NCBI RefSeq assembly: GCF_003111665.1
Contig: NZ_CP022188.1
Location: 1,984,001 to 2,048,000 of the forward strand
Length of the DNA: 64,000 nucleotides
Reading direction: 5' to 3'
Source of the DNA: Parazoarcus communis
Lineage (GTDB): Bacteria; Pseudomonadota; Gammaproteobacteria; Burkholderiales; Rhodocyclaceae
The notes under the pieces are model-generated. The model was given only the letters and a program-made list of their open reading frames with translations. It did no database searches and was not told the origin of the DNA. Position numbers and translations under genes: made by a program. This document shows positions 50,096-59,909 of this stretch, one piece after another; within the stretch, counting starts at the first letter, position 1; each line of letters begins with the position of its first letter.

Positions 50096-51577
50096 TCAAT
50101 AGCCCTTGAAGCCCTTAAGCAGCCATATTGACACCCTCCTGTGAAAATTCTGATAAACCGCGACGTCGACGTCCGCGATTTTTTCAACTGATTCGAAACA
50201 GGCGCCGGTATCACCGATGTCCGGCCTGATCGAAACGAACAGCACCGGGTCGCCCGATGTGGTGCCCAGCGGCACGGTGAGGCCGTAGTGGTCGATGATG
50301 TGCGGGTCCGCCTGCCAGCGTGCGTAGCGGCTCGGGCGCAGGCCGTAGATCAGCTGCGCCAGGAGTTCGCGATCGTCGCCGACCAGCACCGCGTCGGGGT
50401 GGGCTGCGAGCTGCGGGCGCACCTGCCCGACCAGCTCATTCCAGCCGCGCGCCCGTTTGTAGGGATCGTTACGGCCATTGAGCGTCTTGCCCGCGAGCTG
50501 AACGATGTCCGGCCAGTGATAGACGGCGATGCCCAGCACCGCGTTGAGTGCGACTGCAATGATCGCCAGCTTCCATCTGGCCCGCTGCGCGAGAAAGGCG
50601 ATCACCAGGACGCTGGCGGAAACATACACCGGGGCCGACCAGTTGCCGTTGGCACGGCCGGTGAGCGCCTGCAGGCTGACGATCACCAGCAGTGGCAGGG
50701 AAAACAGCAGCAGGAAGCGGAAACGTGGCTCGACCCAGCCGGGCTGCGGGCGAAGAAAGGCCCATAGCAGGCCGGCCATCAGCAGCGGCCCGAAGGAGAT
50801 CCACTGCGCGCCGGCGAACTCGACGAATTCATCCAGATTCAAGCCGCGCCCGCCGACACCGATGCGGGTGATTTCCGCCGTGTGGCGGAGGGTCGGGAAG
50901 TCGTGCTGCCAGTTCCACCACAGGTTGGGAGTCAGAATCGCCAGCGCGACCAGGGCGCCAATCCAGGGGCCGGGTCGCGTCAGCTGACGACGCCCGTCGG
51001 CATCGGCCAGCAGGACGAGAAAAGCCGAGCCGACGAAGGCGAGCATGGTGTATTTCGACATCAGGCCAAGGCCGCACACGACCCCGAGCCCCACCCATTG
51101 CTGCACCGTGCCCCGCTGCAGTGTGCGCCACAGCAGCAGCATGCCGAGCGCCCAGAAGAACAGCAGCGGTGCGTCGGTGCTGACGAACAGGCCCAGGGTG
51201 GCGGTGAGCGGCATGGTCAGGAAGGCAAGCCCGGACCAGAAGCCGACGCGATTGTCGAACAACGTGCAGCCGAGCTGGCGAATGACCACTGCGGTGGCCG
51301 GGTAGAGGATCAGCGACGGGGCCTTGATCGCCAGCAGGTGATCGCCGAAAAGCTGGATCGAGCCGGCGATCAGCGCGGCGATCATGGGGGGCTTGGAGTA
51401 ATAGCCCCAGTCCAGTGATTGCGCCCATCCCCAGTAGTAAGCCTCGTCGACGTAGGGGTCGAGGCCGAGGTGAATGATCACGCCCACGCGATACAGGCTG
51501 AGCGCCAGCGCGATCGCAATGAATGACATCAGCGACGCGCGCTGCGGGGTTGCGCCGGCATACCGATCGGGTTTCAT
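50096..51577 (-). CDS. GT39-family (ArnT/PMT-like) membrane glycosyltransferase
   Basis: A 493-residue polytopic protein with about 12 helices. The early DPYVDEAYYWGWAQSLDWGYYSKPPMIA segment has the acidic pair of the first periplasmic loop, as in ArnT and the dolichyl-phosphate-mannosyltransferase family. The C-terminal third is a soluble periplasmic region. It probably moves a sugar from a polyprenyl phosphate to lipid A or LPS. It is the first gene of the leftward LPS operon; no arnBCAD genes are nearby, so Ara4N is only a possibility. Confidence 0.88.
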   Translation of the reverse strand: MKPDRYAGATPQRASLMSFIAIALALSLYRVGVIIHLGLDPYVDEAYYWGWAQSLDWGYYSKPPMIAALIAGSIQLFGDHLLAIKAPSLILYPATAVVIRQLGCTLFDNRVGFWSGLAFLTMPLTATLGLFVSTDAPLLFFWALGMLLLWRTLQRGTVQQWVGLGVVCGLGLMSKYTMLAFVGSAFLVLLADADGRRQLTRPGPWIGALVALAILTPNLWWNWQHDFPTLRHTAEITRIGVGGRGLNLDEFVEFAGAQWISFGPLLMAGLLWAFLRPQPGWVEPRFRFLLLFSLPLLVIVSLQALTGRANGNWSAPVYVSASVLVIAFLAQRARWKLAIIAVALNAVLGIAVYHWPDIVQLAGKTLNGRNDPYKRARGWNELVGQVRPQLAAHPDAVLVGDDRELLAQLIYGLRPSRYARWQADPHIIDHYGLTVPLGTTSGDPVLFVSIRPDIGDTGACFESVEKIADVDVAVYQNFHRRVSIWLLKGFKGY

Positions 51578-51788
51578 AGGGCGGGGATTCTACGCGAATG
51601 CAGGGGCGCCGAAGTTGATGTGCGGGCCGGAATGAGGGCTCGGGATGGCGTGCATCGAAACGTCACGCGACTGCCATCTTCCTGCAATCCCGGGACTTCA
51701 GCATCGCCGGAATGTACACCGCCTGCGATTGTCGTCCCTGCCCATGAGCGCACCCGAGGCCCTGCCGGAAAGCGTGGTCAGCCGCGGC

Positions 51789-52835
51789 ATGTCCCGCATC
51801 CTGCTGGTGCGTACCTCGGCGATCGGCGACATCGTCTTTGCCTCCCCCTTTCTGGCCGCCTTGCGTCAGCGTTACCCGGAAGCGCACATCGCCTGGCTGG
51901 TCGAGCCCGGCATGGCCGGATTGCTCGAAGCCGATCCCTGCGTCGATGAAGTCATCCTGTGGCCCAAGACAGAGTGGAAGCGTCTTTGGCAGGCCGGACA
52001 GTACCGTGCGCTGGCGGCGCGCGTCCGTGCGTTCTCCCGCATGCTCAAGGACGGTCGGTTCGACACCGCGATCGACCTCCAGAGTCTGCTCAAGAGCGGC
52101 TGGCTGACCTGGCTCTCGGGCGCCCCTCAGCGCATCGGCCTGGGCTCGCGCGAAGGCAGCCAGTACCTGATGACCCGGGTGGTGCCGGGTGGCGGCATGC
52201 CGGGGCAGATCAGCTCGGAATATCGTCATCTGGCGCAGGTACTCGGGCTCGATACCGCCGGCTTTCATCCCCGCCTGCGCTTGTCTCCGGCTGTGCAGCG
52301 CCGCGCGCTGGACAAGCTCGCGCACCACGGCGTGGCTCCCGGGTGCTACGTCGTGTTCGCACCCTTTACGACCAGAGCGCAGAAGCACTGGACCGAAGAA
52401 GCATGGCACGCGCTTGCGCGTCGGGCGCAGCGGGATCTCGGGTTGCGGCCGGTCGTGCTGGGCGGCCCGGGCGATCGTGACGCGGCGCAACGGATTGCGG
52501 GCAAGGACACCGGTGCGCTCGCACTCGCCGGCGAAACCACGCTGGCAGAGGCCGCCGCTATTGTCGAGCACGCGGCGCTGGTGATCGGCGTGGATACCGG
52601 TCTGACCCACATGGCCGTGGCCTTCAAGCGGCCGCTTGTCACCCTGTTTGGTTCCACCCGCCCCTACCTCGATGCCGGTCGCGCCAATGTGCGCGTGATC
52701 TGGCTGGGGCTCGGGTGTTCTCCCTGCCGCCGCACGCCTTCCTGCGGCGGCGCCTTTCCCTGTATGCGGGACATCGATCCCGCGCGCGTTCTCGACGAGG
52801 CGCGCATTGTCCTGAATGCGGAGATTCCATCATGA
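51789..52835 (+). CDS. GT9 heptosyltransferase-like protein (triad member 1, right copy)
   Basis: A 348-residue GT9 protein. It matches the paralogue at 42519-43565 through RILLVRTSAIGDIVFASPF, DTAIDLQSLLKSG, FAPFTTRAQKHW and the nucleotide-binding VDTGLTHMAVAFKRP... LFGST, and it keeps the cysteines near the end. The start at 51789 was chosen by alignment with that paralogue; an ATG at 51744 would add 15 residues. It opens the divergent operon and overlaps the following GT4 gene by four bases. Confidence 0.92.
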   Translation: MSRILLVRTSAIGDIVFASPFLAALRQRYPEAHIAWLVEPGMAGLLEADPCVDEVILWPKTEWKRLWQAGQYRALAARVRAFSRMLKDGRFDTAIDLQSLLKSGWLTWLSGAPQRIGLGSREGSQYLMTRVVPGGGMPGQISSEYRHLAQVLGLDTAGFHPRLRLSPAVQRRALDKLAHHGVAPGCYVVFAPFTTRAQKHWTEEAWHALARRAQRDLGLRPVVLGGPGDRDAAQRIAGKDTGALALAGETTLAEAAAIVEHAALVIGVDTGLTHMAVAFKRPLVTLFGSTRPYLDAGRANVRVIWLGLGCSPCRRTPSCGGAFPCMRDIDPARVLDEARIVLNAEIPS

Positions 52836-53947
52836 AAGTCCTGCACGTCGAATCCGGCCGCCACCTGTATGGCGGGGCGAAACAGGTGCTGCACATCATG
52901 GAAGGCCTCAAGCGCCACGGGGTGGAAAACCTGCTGGCCTGTCCCACAGGCGCGCACATCGCAACGCTGGCACGTCCGCACGCGGAGGTGTTCGAGATGA
53001 AGATGAAGGGCGATGCCGATGTCGGCATGGCGCTGCGACTGCGGCGCCTGATCGCAGCCCAGGCGCCCGACATCGTCCATATTCACAGCCGGCGCGGAGC
53101 CGACCTGTGGGGCGGTGTCGCCGCCATGCTCGGACGGGTGCCGGTGGTGCTGTCGCGCAGGGTGGATAACCCCGAGCCGCAATGGCTGGTGCACGCCAAG
53201 TATTCGATGTACGAGCATGTGATTGCGATCTCGGACGGGATTCGCAAGGTGCTGATCGATGAAGGCCTGAGCGAAGGCAGGGTGAGTTGCGTGCGCAGCG
53301 CGGTCGATCCTCGCCCCTATCTGGGCGACTACGACAAAGCCGCGTTTCGCGCCGGACTCGGGCTGCCAGCGGATGCGCTGCTTATCGGCATGGTCGCCCA
53401 ACTGATCCCGCGCAAAGGCCATCGCCACCTGCTGCAGGCGCTCGATGACGTGCTGGTGCGCCATCCCGGTGCGCAGGTGTTGATCTACGGTCGCGGACCG
53501 CTCGAGGCCGAACTGCATCAGCTGATCGCAGCGCGTGGTCTGCAGCGCAATGTCCGCCTGATGGGCTTTGTCGATAACCTGCCGGCAGTGATCGGCTGCC
53601 TTGACTTGCTGGTGCACCCGGCCGATCTCGAAGGGCTCGGGGTGTCCTTGCTCCAGGCTGCGGCGGCTGCGGTGCCGATTGTTGCCTGTCGCGCTGGCGG
53701 CGTGCCCGAGGCGGTGCGTCACGGCCTCAACGGGCTGCTGATCGAGTCCGGCGATGTGACGGCGCTGGCGGCGGCAATCAACCGCCTGCTCGTCGATCCG
53801 GCACTGCGCGTGCATATGGGTGCGGCCGGTCGCGCGCTGATGGTGCGCGAGTTCTCGGTCGATGTGATGTGCGAGGGAAATCTGGCGGTCTATCGCAAGG
53901 TGCTGGCTTCGCAGCAGGTGCTTCGTCCCGCAGGCATGCCGGCTTGA
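52832..53947 (+). CDS. GT4 glycosyltransferase (triad member 2, right copy)
   Basis: A 371-residue GT4 protein opening KVLHVESGRHLYGGAKQVLHI, paralogous to 41404-42522. Shared marks: HSRRGADLWGG, SRRVDNPEP, AQLIPRKGHRHLL and the HPADLEGLGVSLLQAAAAAVP block. It overlaps both neighbours: four bases with GT9 and one base with the next GT4 (TGATG). It probably adds the next sugar of the same core oligosaccharide or of a second glycan. Confidence 0.9.
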   Translation: MKVLHVESGRHLYGGAKQVLHIMEGLKRHGVENLLACPTGAHIATLARPHAEVFEMKMKGDADVGMALRLRRLIAAQAPDIVHIHSRRGADLWGGVAAMLGRVPVVLSRRVDNPEPQWLVHAKYSMYEHVIAISDGIRKVLIDEGLSEGRVSCVRSAVDPRPYLGDYDKAAFRAGLGLPADALLIGMVAQLIPRKGHRHLLQALDDVLVRHPGAQVLIYGRGPLEAELHQLIAARGLQRNVRLMGFVDNLPAVIGCLDLLVHPADLEGLGVSLLQAAAAAVPIVACRAGGVPEAVRHGLNGLLIESGDVTALAAAINRLLVDPALRVHMGAAGRALMVREFSVDVMCEGNLAVYRKVLASQQVLRPAGMPA

Positions 53948-55017
53948 TGAAAACGCTGCATCTGATCGGCAGTGCCGGGATGGGCGGCGCGGAGCGCTGG
54001 TTTGCGCGATTTCTTGGTGCAATGACGCGACGCCAGGAGAAAGTGGAAGCGGTGGTGCGCACCGGTTCGGCGCTCGCCCGGCGCCATCTGACCGGGGTGC
54101 CTTTTTACGAACTGCCGCTGCGCACGGTGTGGGATCCCGTGTCCCGGGTTGAGGTGTCGCGCCTCATTGCAGGCAGCGACGCGCGTATCGTGCAGACCTA
54201 CATGGGGCGGGCAACCCGCCTGACGCATATCCGGCCGGGCCGGGGCAGGGTGCATGTGGCGCGGCTTGGCGGTTACTACCGGCTCGACCCGTTTCGCCAC
54301 GCGCATGCCTGGATCGGCAATACCCGAGGGCTGTGCGACTGGATGGTCAAGGGCGGGCTGCCGGCGAACCGGGTGTTTCACATCACCAACTTTGCCGAGC
54401 CGGTGAAGGAGTCGGGCGCAGCCGAGCGGATTGCGCTGCGTGAGCAGATCGGCCTGAGCGACAGCGACTGCATGATGGTGACGGCAGGACGCCTGGTCGA
54501 GGTCAAGGGCCACCGCTTCCTGATCGATGCGCTCAGGCGCGCGCCGGCTGAGGTCGCGGGGCGACGTGTGCGCCTCGTGATCCTGGGCGACGGCGAACGC
54601 CTGCTTTCCCTGCAGCAGCAGGCGGCTGAGGCCGGCGTGGCCGAGCGGATCCACTGGGCGGGGTGGCAGCACGACCCCGCGCCCTGGTATCAGGCTGCCG
54701 ATCTGGTGGTCTTTCCGTCGCGCGACGAGGAGACGCTCGGGAATGTCATCCTCGAGGCCTGGAGCCACGGCAAGCCCCTGCTCACGACTGCATTCAGGGG
54801 CGCGCGCGAGATTGCGCGCCACGGTGAGGATGCCTGGGTCGTGCCTTGCGACGACAGCGCGGCACTGGCTGCCGGTATCGAGCAATTGATCCGTGACACG
54901 GGGCTGCGACAGCGCCTGGTGCAGGCAGGACTTGTGCGGGTGCAGAGGGATTTCTCGGAGGCGGCCGTTATCGACCAGTACCGCGCGCTCTACTCGGGGC
55001 TGACCGGGGCGGGCTGA
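53947..55017 (+). CDS. GT4 glycosyltransferase (triad member 3, right copy)
   Basis: A 356-residue GT4 protein, same length as its paralogue at 40243-41313, opening TLHLIGSAGMGGAERWFARF. The donor-side block VFPSRDEETLGNVILEAW and the middle YMGRATRLTHIRPGRGRVHV are shared almost word for word with the left copy. Its start overlaps the preceding stop by one base. It ends the divergent operon; no gene follows for about 100 bases before apaH. Confidence 0.9.
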   Translation: MKTLHLIGSAGMGGAERWFARFLGAMTRRQEKVEAVVRTGSALARRHLTGVPFYELPLRTVWDPVSRVEVSRLIAGSDARIVQTYMGRATRLTHIRPGRGRVHVARLGGYYRLDPFRHAHAWIGNTRGLCDWMVKGGLPANRVFHITNFAEPVKESGAAERIALREQIGLSDSDCMMVTAGRLVEVKGHRFLIDALRRAPAEVAGRRVRLVILGDGERLLSLQQQAAEAGVAERIHWAGWQHDPAPWYQAADLVVFPSRDEETLGNVILEAWSHGKPLLTTAFRGAREIARHGEDAWVVPCDDSAALAAGIEQLIRDTGLRQRLVQAGLVRVQRDFSEAAVIDQYRALYSGLTGAG

Positions 55018-55114
55018 TCTTCGGCGGGGGCTAAATCGGTGTAACGAGTTCAGTTTTGTCACATTAGTCGGGTAGACTCCTCGCCCAATCTCTTTTTCCC
55101 CCTCCCACCGGGCG

Positions 55115-55912
55115 ATGGCAACGTACGCAATAGGCGATATTCAGGGCTGTCACGACGCGTTTCAGCGCTTGCTGGCGAAGATTTCGTTCGACCCCGCGGC
55201 AGACCGCCTGTGGATCGTCGGCGATCTGGTCAATCGCGGGCCGCAGTCGGTGCAGGTTCTGCGCGCTTTGCGCGAGATGGGCGACTCGGCAACGGTCGTG
55301 CTTGGCAATCATGATCTCTACCTGTTGATGGTCGGCGCCGGCGACAAGCGCCGGGACAAGGACGATACGCTGTACCAGGTGCTCGAGGCGCCCGACCGTG
55401 ACGAGTTGCTGCACTGGCTTTCAGGCCTGCCGCTGATACACGTCGAGGGCGATCATGCGATGCTGCATGCGGGCTTGCTGCCGCAATGGACCGTCTCCAA
55501 GGCACAGGCGCTGGCAGCCGAAGTGAGTGCGGCGCTGACGGGGCCCGATGCAAGGCAGTTCCTGCTGCACCTTGCAGGTGACCGCCCCGACCGCTGGGAC
55601 GAGTCACTGAAGGGGTGGCCGCGCCTGCGCGTGATCGTCAATGCGATGACGCGCATGCGCTTCTGCACGCCCGACGGGCGCATGGCGCTGCGTGGCAAGG
55701 GGCCTCCGCACAAGGCGCCAGCCGGTACCGTGCCGTGGTTTGCTGCGCCTGAGCGCTTCAACCGTACCCACACAATCGTCTGCGGCCACTGGTCGGCGCT
55801 CGGGTTCTACCGCACGGAAGGCTTGCTTGCACTCGACTCCGGCTGTGTCTGGGGTGGCAAGCTCACCGCAGTGCGACTCGACGACGACGAGGTGTTTCAG
55901 GTTACCGCCTGA
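55115..55912 (+). CDS. apaH: Bis(5'-nucleosyl)-tetraphosphatase, symmetrical
   Basis: A 265-residue metallophosphatase that cuts Ap4A into two ADP. All motifs of the PPP-type fold are present: GDIQGCHD (near residue 7), GDLVNRGP, GNHD and the later HAGLLP and GHWSALG. The start ATG at 55115 has CCCTCC rather than a GGAGG upstream, so the ribosome site is weak. ApaH protects against dinucleotide alarmones and can also remove RNA Np4 caps. No partner genes (ksgA, apaG) are adjacent. Confidence 0.95.
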   Translation: MATYAIGDIQGCHDAFQRLLAKISFDPAADRLWIVGDLVNRGPQSVQVLRALREMGDSATVVLGNHDLYLLMVGAGDKRRDKDDTLYQVLEAPDRDELLHWLSGLPLIHVEGDHAMLHAGLLPQWTVSKAQALAAEVSAALTGPDARQFLLHLAGDRPDRWDESLKGWPRLRVIVNAMTRMRFCTPDGRMALRGKGPPHKAPAGTVPWFAAPERFNRTHTIVCGHWSALGFYRTEGLLALDSGCVWGGKLTAVRLDDDEVFQVTA

Positions 55913-55933
55913 GTATGTCGGGGCGGTGGAGCG

Positions 55934-56887
55934 TCAGGCGGTTTTCGGTTGCATCGATGTGCTTGGGCGGACCACTGCTTTCTGCCCGTCTGGCGCGTGC
56001 TGTGCGTCCGCGCCGATCCTTGCCGCAATCATCTCGCGGGTCTGGTGTGCAAGTTCGCGACGACTGCTGTCCGGGGTGGTCGTCAGGGGCGTGTCGACTG
56101 CGATGCGCGCGACCAGGTGGCGATGCGCGAGGATGTTGTCCAGACATTCGCCCAGGCTGAGGTCGCCGTCATAGGCCGGGGCCCGGCTCGGGCTGCCGTC
56201 TTCCAGGTGATAGGACAACGCGAGCGTTTGCAGTGGCTGTCCGGCCTCGATGGCCGGTTGCAGCAGGGCAGCGTGGAAGTGCAGGACATGGCTGCCGTCG
56301 GTCGTCGTGCCTTCCGGAAACACCGCCACGTTGCGGCCAGCGCCAAGCAGCGACGCAATCTCTGCGTTGACGATCTTCGCGTGGCCACGGCTGCCGCGAC
56401 GCAGGAAGACGGTTTCGCTTTTTGCCGCCAGCCAGCCAATGACCGGCCAGGCGCGGACTTCATGCTTGGAGATGAAGGCCGAGGGCGCAAGGGCGTTGAT
56501 GACGAAGATATCGATCCACGACACGTGGTTGGCCACCAGCATGCTGCCCGGTGCGATGTCGCAGCCGCCGGGCTGAAGCTTCATGCCGAGAATGTTCAGC
56601 AGTTGCCGCGACCAGCGCTGACGCAGGCGCAAACGGGTGGCGTCGCGGCTGAGCGGATAGACCAGTGCGACCGTGAGCACGCCGCGGGCCAGATGCAGGC
56701 CCACGCGCAAACGGCGCCAGCCACGCAGCAGCGCTGGGCTGGCGGCGTGGCCGGGTGGGGTGCGCGGCGCGCTGGCGATATTGGTGTTCAGTCTTTGCGT
56801 CCCAGGAAGTGCTTGGCGTATTTGTCCGACACCTTGTCCATCGGAATCAGCAGTGGCAGGTCGGCCGTGTTGAAGTCCGGATCCCAC
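55934..56887 (-). CDS. olsA: 1-acylglycerol-3-phosphate acyltransferase-like (OlsA)
   Basis: A lysophospholipid acyltransferase with the H-x4-D motif NHVSWID and the acyl-binding block FPEGTTTDGS. It is encoded directly after olsB, so its role is probably to acylate lyso-ornithine lipid. The true start is uncertain: the only in-frame ATG (56887) lies inside olsB and would overlap it by 100 bases; no ATG occurs between the olsB stop (56788) and the conserved WRRLRV region, where TTG 56710 and GTG 56704 are candidates. The coordinates give the longest frame. The enzyme is membrane-bound (one hydrophobic helix near its N-terminus). Confidence 0.85.
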   Translation of the reverse strand: MGSGLQHGRPATADSDGQGVGQIRQALPGTQRLNTNIASAPRTPPGHAASPALLRGWRRLRVGLHLARGVLTVALVYPLSRDATRLRLRQRWSRQLLNILGMKLQPGGCDIAPGSMLVANHVSWIDIFVINALAPSAFISKHEVRAWPVIGWLAAKSETVFLRRGSRGHAKIVNAEIASLLGAGRNVAVFPEGTTTDGSHVLHFHAALLQPAIEAGQPLQTLALSYHLEDGSPSRAPAYDGDLSLGECLDNILAHRHLVARIAVDTPLTTTPDSSRRELAHQTREMIAARIGADAQHAPDGQKAVVRPSTSMQPKTA

Positions 56888-57546
56888 GCGGGGTCACCGC
56901 ACACCCAGGCACCTGCACGCAGGTAGCCCTTGATCAGCGGGGGCGTCTCGGCCGGCAGGTCGCCGCGCAGCATGTCGAGCGGCAAGGCAAGCCGCGGGAA
57001 TACGCGGTATTCAAGCGGTGCCAGATGCGTTTCACGCAGACGATTATACAGACTGGCTGCAGTGTGGCCGCCGTCGGCCATGCTGATCGAGGCGCAGCCG
57101 ATCAGATAGCCGTAGCCGTTCTCCTTCATGTAGCGGGCGAGCCCGGACCACAGCAGGGTGATGACGGCGCCGCTGCGATAGTCGGGGTCGATGCAGGAGC
57201 GGCCGATCTCGACGATGCGGTTGCGCAGGTGCTGCAGGCGGGTGAGGTCGAACTCGTTTTCCGAATAGTAGCCGCCGACCTTGCACGCGGCAGACGGCGA
57301 CAGGATGCGATAAGTGCCGACGATGCGCCCGGCGTCTTCGTCGCGCACGATGAGGTGTTCGCAGAAGGGGTCATAGATGTCGCGGTCAACACCCGGCGTG
57401 CGGGTGGAAAGGCGGGCGCCCATCTCTTCGGCGAATACGCGGTAGCGAAGCTTCTGTGCTTCGAGAATCTCGGTGTCGCAGGTGGCGAGCCCGACGTGAA
57501 AATTGCGCCCGGGGCGGTTTGCGACTTGCTGGCGGGTCTGGAGCAT
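56788..57546 (-). CDS. olsB: Ornithine-acyl-ACP N-acyltransferase OlsB
   Basis: A 252-residue acyltransferase of the OlsB/GNAT-like family that joins a 3-hydroxyacyl group to ornithine to make lyso-ornithine lipid. Diagnostic blocks: EAQKLRYRVFAEEMGA early, DRDIYDPFCEHLIVRD, the EIGRSCIDPDYRSGAVI segment near residue 115, and LPPLIKGYLRAGAWV-type near the end (here TPPLIKGYLRAGAWV). GGGACGC before the ATG is a weak ribosome site. With olsA downstream this gives the complete phosphorus-free ornithine lipid pathway. Confidence 0.9.
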   Translation of the reverse strand: MLQTRQQVANRPGRNFHVGLATCDTEILEAQKLRYRVFAEEMGARLSTRTPGVDRDIYDPFCEHLIVRDEDAGRIVGTYRILSPSAACKVGGYYSENEFDLTRLQHLRNRIVEIGRSCIDPDYRSGAVITLLWSGLARYMKENGYGYLIGCASISMADGGHTAASLYNRLRETHLAPLEYRVFPRLALPLDMLRGDLPAETPPLIKGYLRAGAWVCGDPAWDPDFNTADLPLLIPMDKVSDKYAKHFLGRKD

Positions 57547-57760
57547 GAGATGCGTCCCTTTCCGGTTTGGGGTGTTGCCATTCTCGAAACTCTGCGTTGC
57601 GACACAGTGACGTCGGGGTTACGGTGCGATGACGCTTTTCTGCCGCTGTCCGCCGGGCGTTTGCGCAGGGATGCTTGCGGGCAGGCAATCGCAATGTTCC
57701 GGAGTGCCCATTGCGGGGTTAGAATCACCGGCTTTCCTGCAGAATTTCCGGAGCGCCGTC

Positions 57761-59611
57761 ATGCCCCAGTATCGTTCCCGTACCTCCACCGCCGGCCGCA
57801 ACATGGCGGGCGCCCGCGCGCTCTGGCGCGCGACTGGCATGAAGGACGGTGACTTTGAAAAGCCGATCATCGCCATTGCCAACAGTTTTACCCAGTTCGT
57901 GCCGGGGCATGTGCACCTGAAGGACATGGGGCAACTGGTCGCACGCGAGATCGAGAAGGCCGGCGGCGTAGCCAAGGAATTCAATACCATCGCGGTCGAT
58001 GACGGCATCGCCATGGGTCATGGCGGCATGCTCTATTCGCTGCCGTCGCGCGACCTCATCGCCGACAGCGTCGAATACATGTGCAACGCCCACACCGCAG
58101 ACGCGCTCGTGTGCATCTCGAACTGCGACAAGATCACCCCGGGCATGCTGATGGCCGCATTGCGCCTGAACATCCCGACCATCTTCGTGTCCGGTGGCCC
58201 GATGGAAGCCGGCAAGGTGAAGTGGGAGGCCAAGGTCATCTCGCTCGACCTGGTCGATGCGATGGTTAAGGCGGCCGACAAGAACTGCTCCGACGAAGAA
58301 GTCGACGCCATCGAGCGCTCGGCATGTCCGACCTGCGGTTCGTGCTCCGGCATGTTTACCGCCAACTCGATGAACTGCCTGACCGAAGCGCTGGGCCTGT
58401 CGCTGCCGGGGAACGGCACCACGCTGGCAACCCACGCCGACCGCGAAAAGCTGTTCAAGGATGCCGGCCATCGCATCGTCGATCTGGCCCGTCGCTATTA
58501 CGAGCAGGACGACGTCACCGCACTGCCGCGCTCGATCGCCAGCTTCGAGGCGTTCGAAAACGCGATCACCCTCGATGTCTCCATGGGTGGGTCGACCAAT
58601 ACCGTCCTCCACCTGCTGGCTGCTGCAAATGAAGCCGGTATCGATTTCACCATGAAGGACATCGACCGCATCTCGCGCCGCGTGCCCTGCCTGTGCAAGG
58701 TGGCGCCCGCCGTGCCGGACGTGCATATCGAGGATGTGCACCGTGCCGGCGGCATCATGAGCATTCTCGGCGAACTCGATCGTGCCGGCCTGCTGCATCG
58801 CGATGTGCCCACTGTTCACAGCAAGACACTGGGCGATGCTCTGGCGCGCTGGGACATCATGCAGGCTCACGACAAGGCGGTGTTCGACTTCTTCCTCGCT
58901 GCGCCCGGCGGCGTGCCGACCCAGGTCGCCTTCAGCCAGAACCGGCGCTGGAACGAGCTCGACATGGACCGCGTCAAGGGTGTGATCCGCAGCAAGGCCA
59001 ATGCTTTCAGCCAGGATGGTGGACTGGCCGTGCTCTACGGCAACATTGCCGAGAAGGGCTGCATCGTGAAGACCGCCGGGGTGGACGAGTCGATCTGGAA
59101 GTTCTCCGGTCGCGCCCGCGTGTTCGAGAGCCAGGAAGCCTCGGTGGAGGCTATTCTTGGCGAAGTGGTGCAGGCGGGCGATGTGGTCATCATCCGCTAC
59201 GAGGGGCCAAAGGGTGGGCCGGGCATGCAGGAGATGCTGTATCCGACCTCCTACCTGAAGAGCCGCGGGCTCGGTAAGGAATGCGCATTGCTCACCGACG
59301 GCCGCTTCTCGGGCGGCACCTCGGGCCTGTCGATCGGCCACGCGTCGCCCGAAGCGGCTTGTGGCGGCGCGATTGCGCTGGTCGAGGACGGCGACGTGAT
59401 CGAGATCGACATCCCGAATCGCAGCATCCGACTGGCGATCAGCGACGAAGACCTCGCCGCCCGCCGTGCCGCAATGGAGGCGAAGGGAAGCGCGGCATGG
59501 AAACCAGTCAGCCGCGAGCGTTACGTCTCCGCAGCCCTCCAGGCCTACGCGGCGCTCACCACCTCGGCCGATACCGGCGCGGTGCGTGACGTGACGCAGG
59601 TACAGCGTTGA
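57761..59611 (+). CDS. ilvD: Dihydroxy-acid dehydratase
   Basis: A 616-residue enzyme that converts 2,3-dihydroxy acids to 2-keto acids in valine, leucine and isoleucine synthesis. The length equals E. coli IlvD. Fe-S cluster cysteines are in SNCDKITPG and [19 protein letters not shown]. The start ATG at 57761 matches the family ([10 protein letters not shown]); an AATTTCCGGAGC sequence lies before it. No other ilv genes are nearby, so it is a lone gene, and the downstream hairpin at 59626-59643 may end its transcript. Confidence 0.97.
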   Translation: MPQYRSRTSTAGRNMAGARALWRATGMKDGDFEKPIIAIANSFTQFVPGHVHLKDMGQLVAREIEKAGGVAKEFNTIAVDDGIAMGHGGMLYSLPSRDLIADSVEYMCNAHTADALVCISNCDKITPGMLMAALRLNIPTIFVSGGPMEAGKVKWEAKVISLDLVDAMVKAADKNCSDEEVDAIERSACPTCGSCSGMFTANSMNCLTEALGLSLPGNGTTLATHADREKLFKDAGHRIVDLARRYYEQDDVTALPRSIASFEAFENAITLDVSMGGSTNTVLHLLAAANEAGIDFTMKDIDRISRRVPCLCKVAPAVPDVHIEDVHRAGGIMSILGELDRAGLLHRDVPTVHSKTLGDALARWDIMQAHDKAVFDFFLAAPGGVPTQVAFSQNRRWNELDMDRVKGVIRSKANAFSQDGGLAVLYGNIAEKGCIVKTAGVDESIWKFSGRARVFESQEASVEAILGEVVQAGDVVIIRYEGPKGGPGMQEMLYPTSYLKSRGLGKECALLTDGRFSGGTSGLSIGHASPEAACGGAIALVEDGDVIEIDIPNRSIRLAISDEDLAARRAAMEAKGSAAWKPVSRERYVSAALQAYAALTTSADTGAVRDVTQVQR

Positions 59612-59625
59612 GCAATCGTTGAACC

Positions 59626-59643
59626 GGGCCCCTTCGGGGGCTC
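59626..59643. terminator. UUCG hairpin after ilvD
   Basis: Seven base pairs (59626-59632 with 59637-59643, one G-T pair) closed by a TTCG tetraloop, 15 bases after the ilvD stop. There is no T-run downstream, so it is a weak or factor-assisted terminator, or an mRNA 3'-end stabiliser. Confidence 0.45.
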
Positions 59644-59704
59644 ATCGCACCGGGTTCGCCCGGCTTATTGACCGCGTCATTCTCCCCCCGCTACCATCCA
59701 CGCC

Positions 59705-59899
59705 ATGGACGCAGAACTCACCCGGCTCGAGACCCAACTCGAGCAACTCATCAGCCAGTACAGCGGACTCAAGGGCGAGAACCGCGAGTTGCGCACGCGT
59801 GTGGGCAAGCTGGAAGCCGAGAACCATCAATTGGCGGCAAAGGTGCAGCTGGCGACCGAGAAACTCGAAGCCCTGCTGGCAAAGCTGCCGGAAGCCTGA
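59705..59899 (+). CDS. Small coiled-coil protein (TIGR02449 family)
   Basis: A 64-residue protein, almost entirely one coiled coil with a heptad pattern (LTRLETQLEQLISQYSGLKGE). It matches the TIGR02449 family, usually found just upstream of zapA and possibly a ZapB-like cell-division factor. No ribosome site of note; ATG 59705 follows CCACGCC. The gap to zapA is 10 bases, so both are one operon. Function unproven. Confidence 0.88.
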   Translation: MDAELTRLETQLEQLISQYSGLKGENRELRTRVGKLEAENHQLAAKVQLATEKLEALLAKLPEA

Positions 59900-59909
59900 G
59901 GAATACCGT

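Noticed and set aside
57725..59341. 538-codon minus-strand frame over ilvD
   Set aside because: Antisense to a full-length IlvD with all motifs; no recognisable domain.
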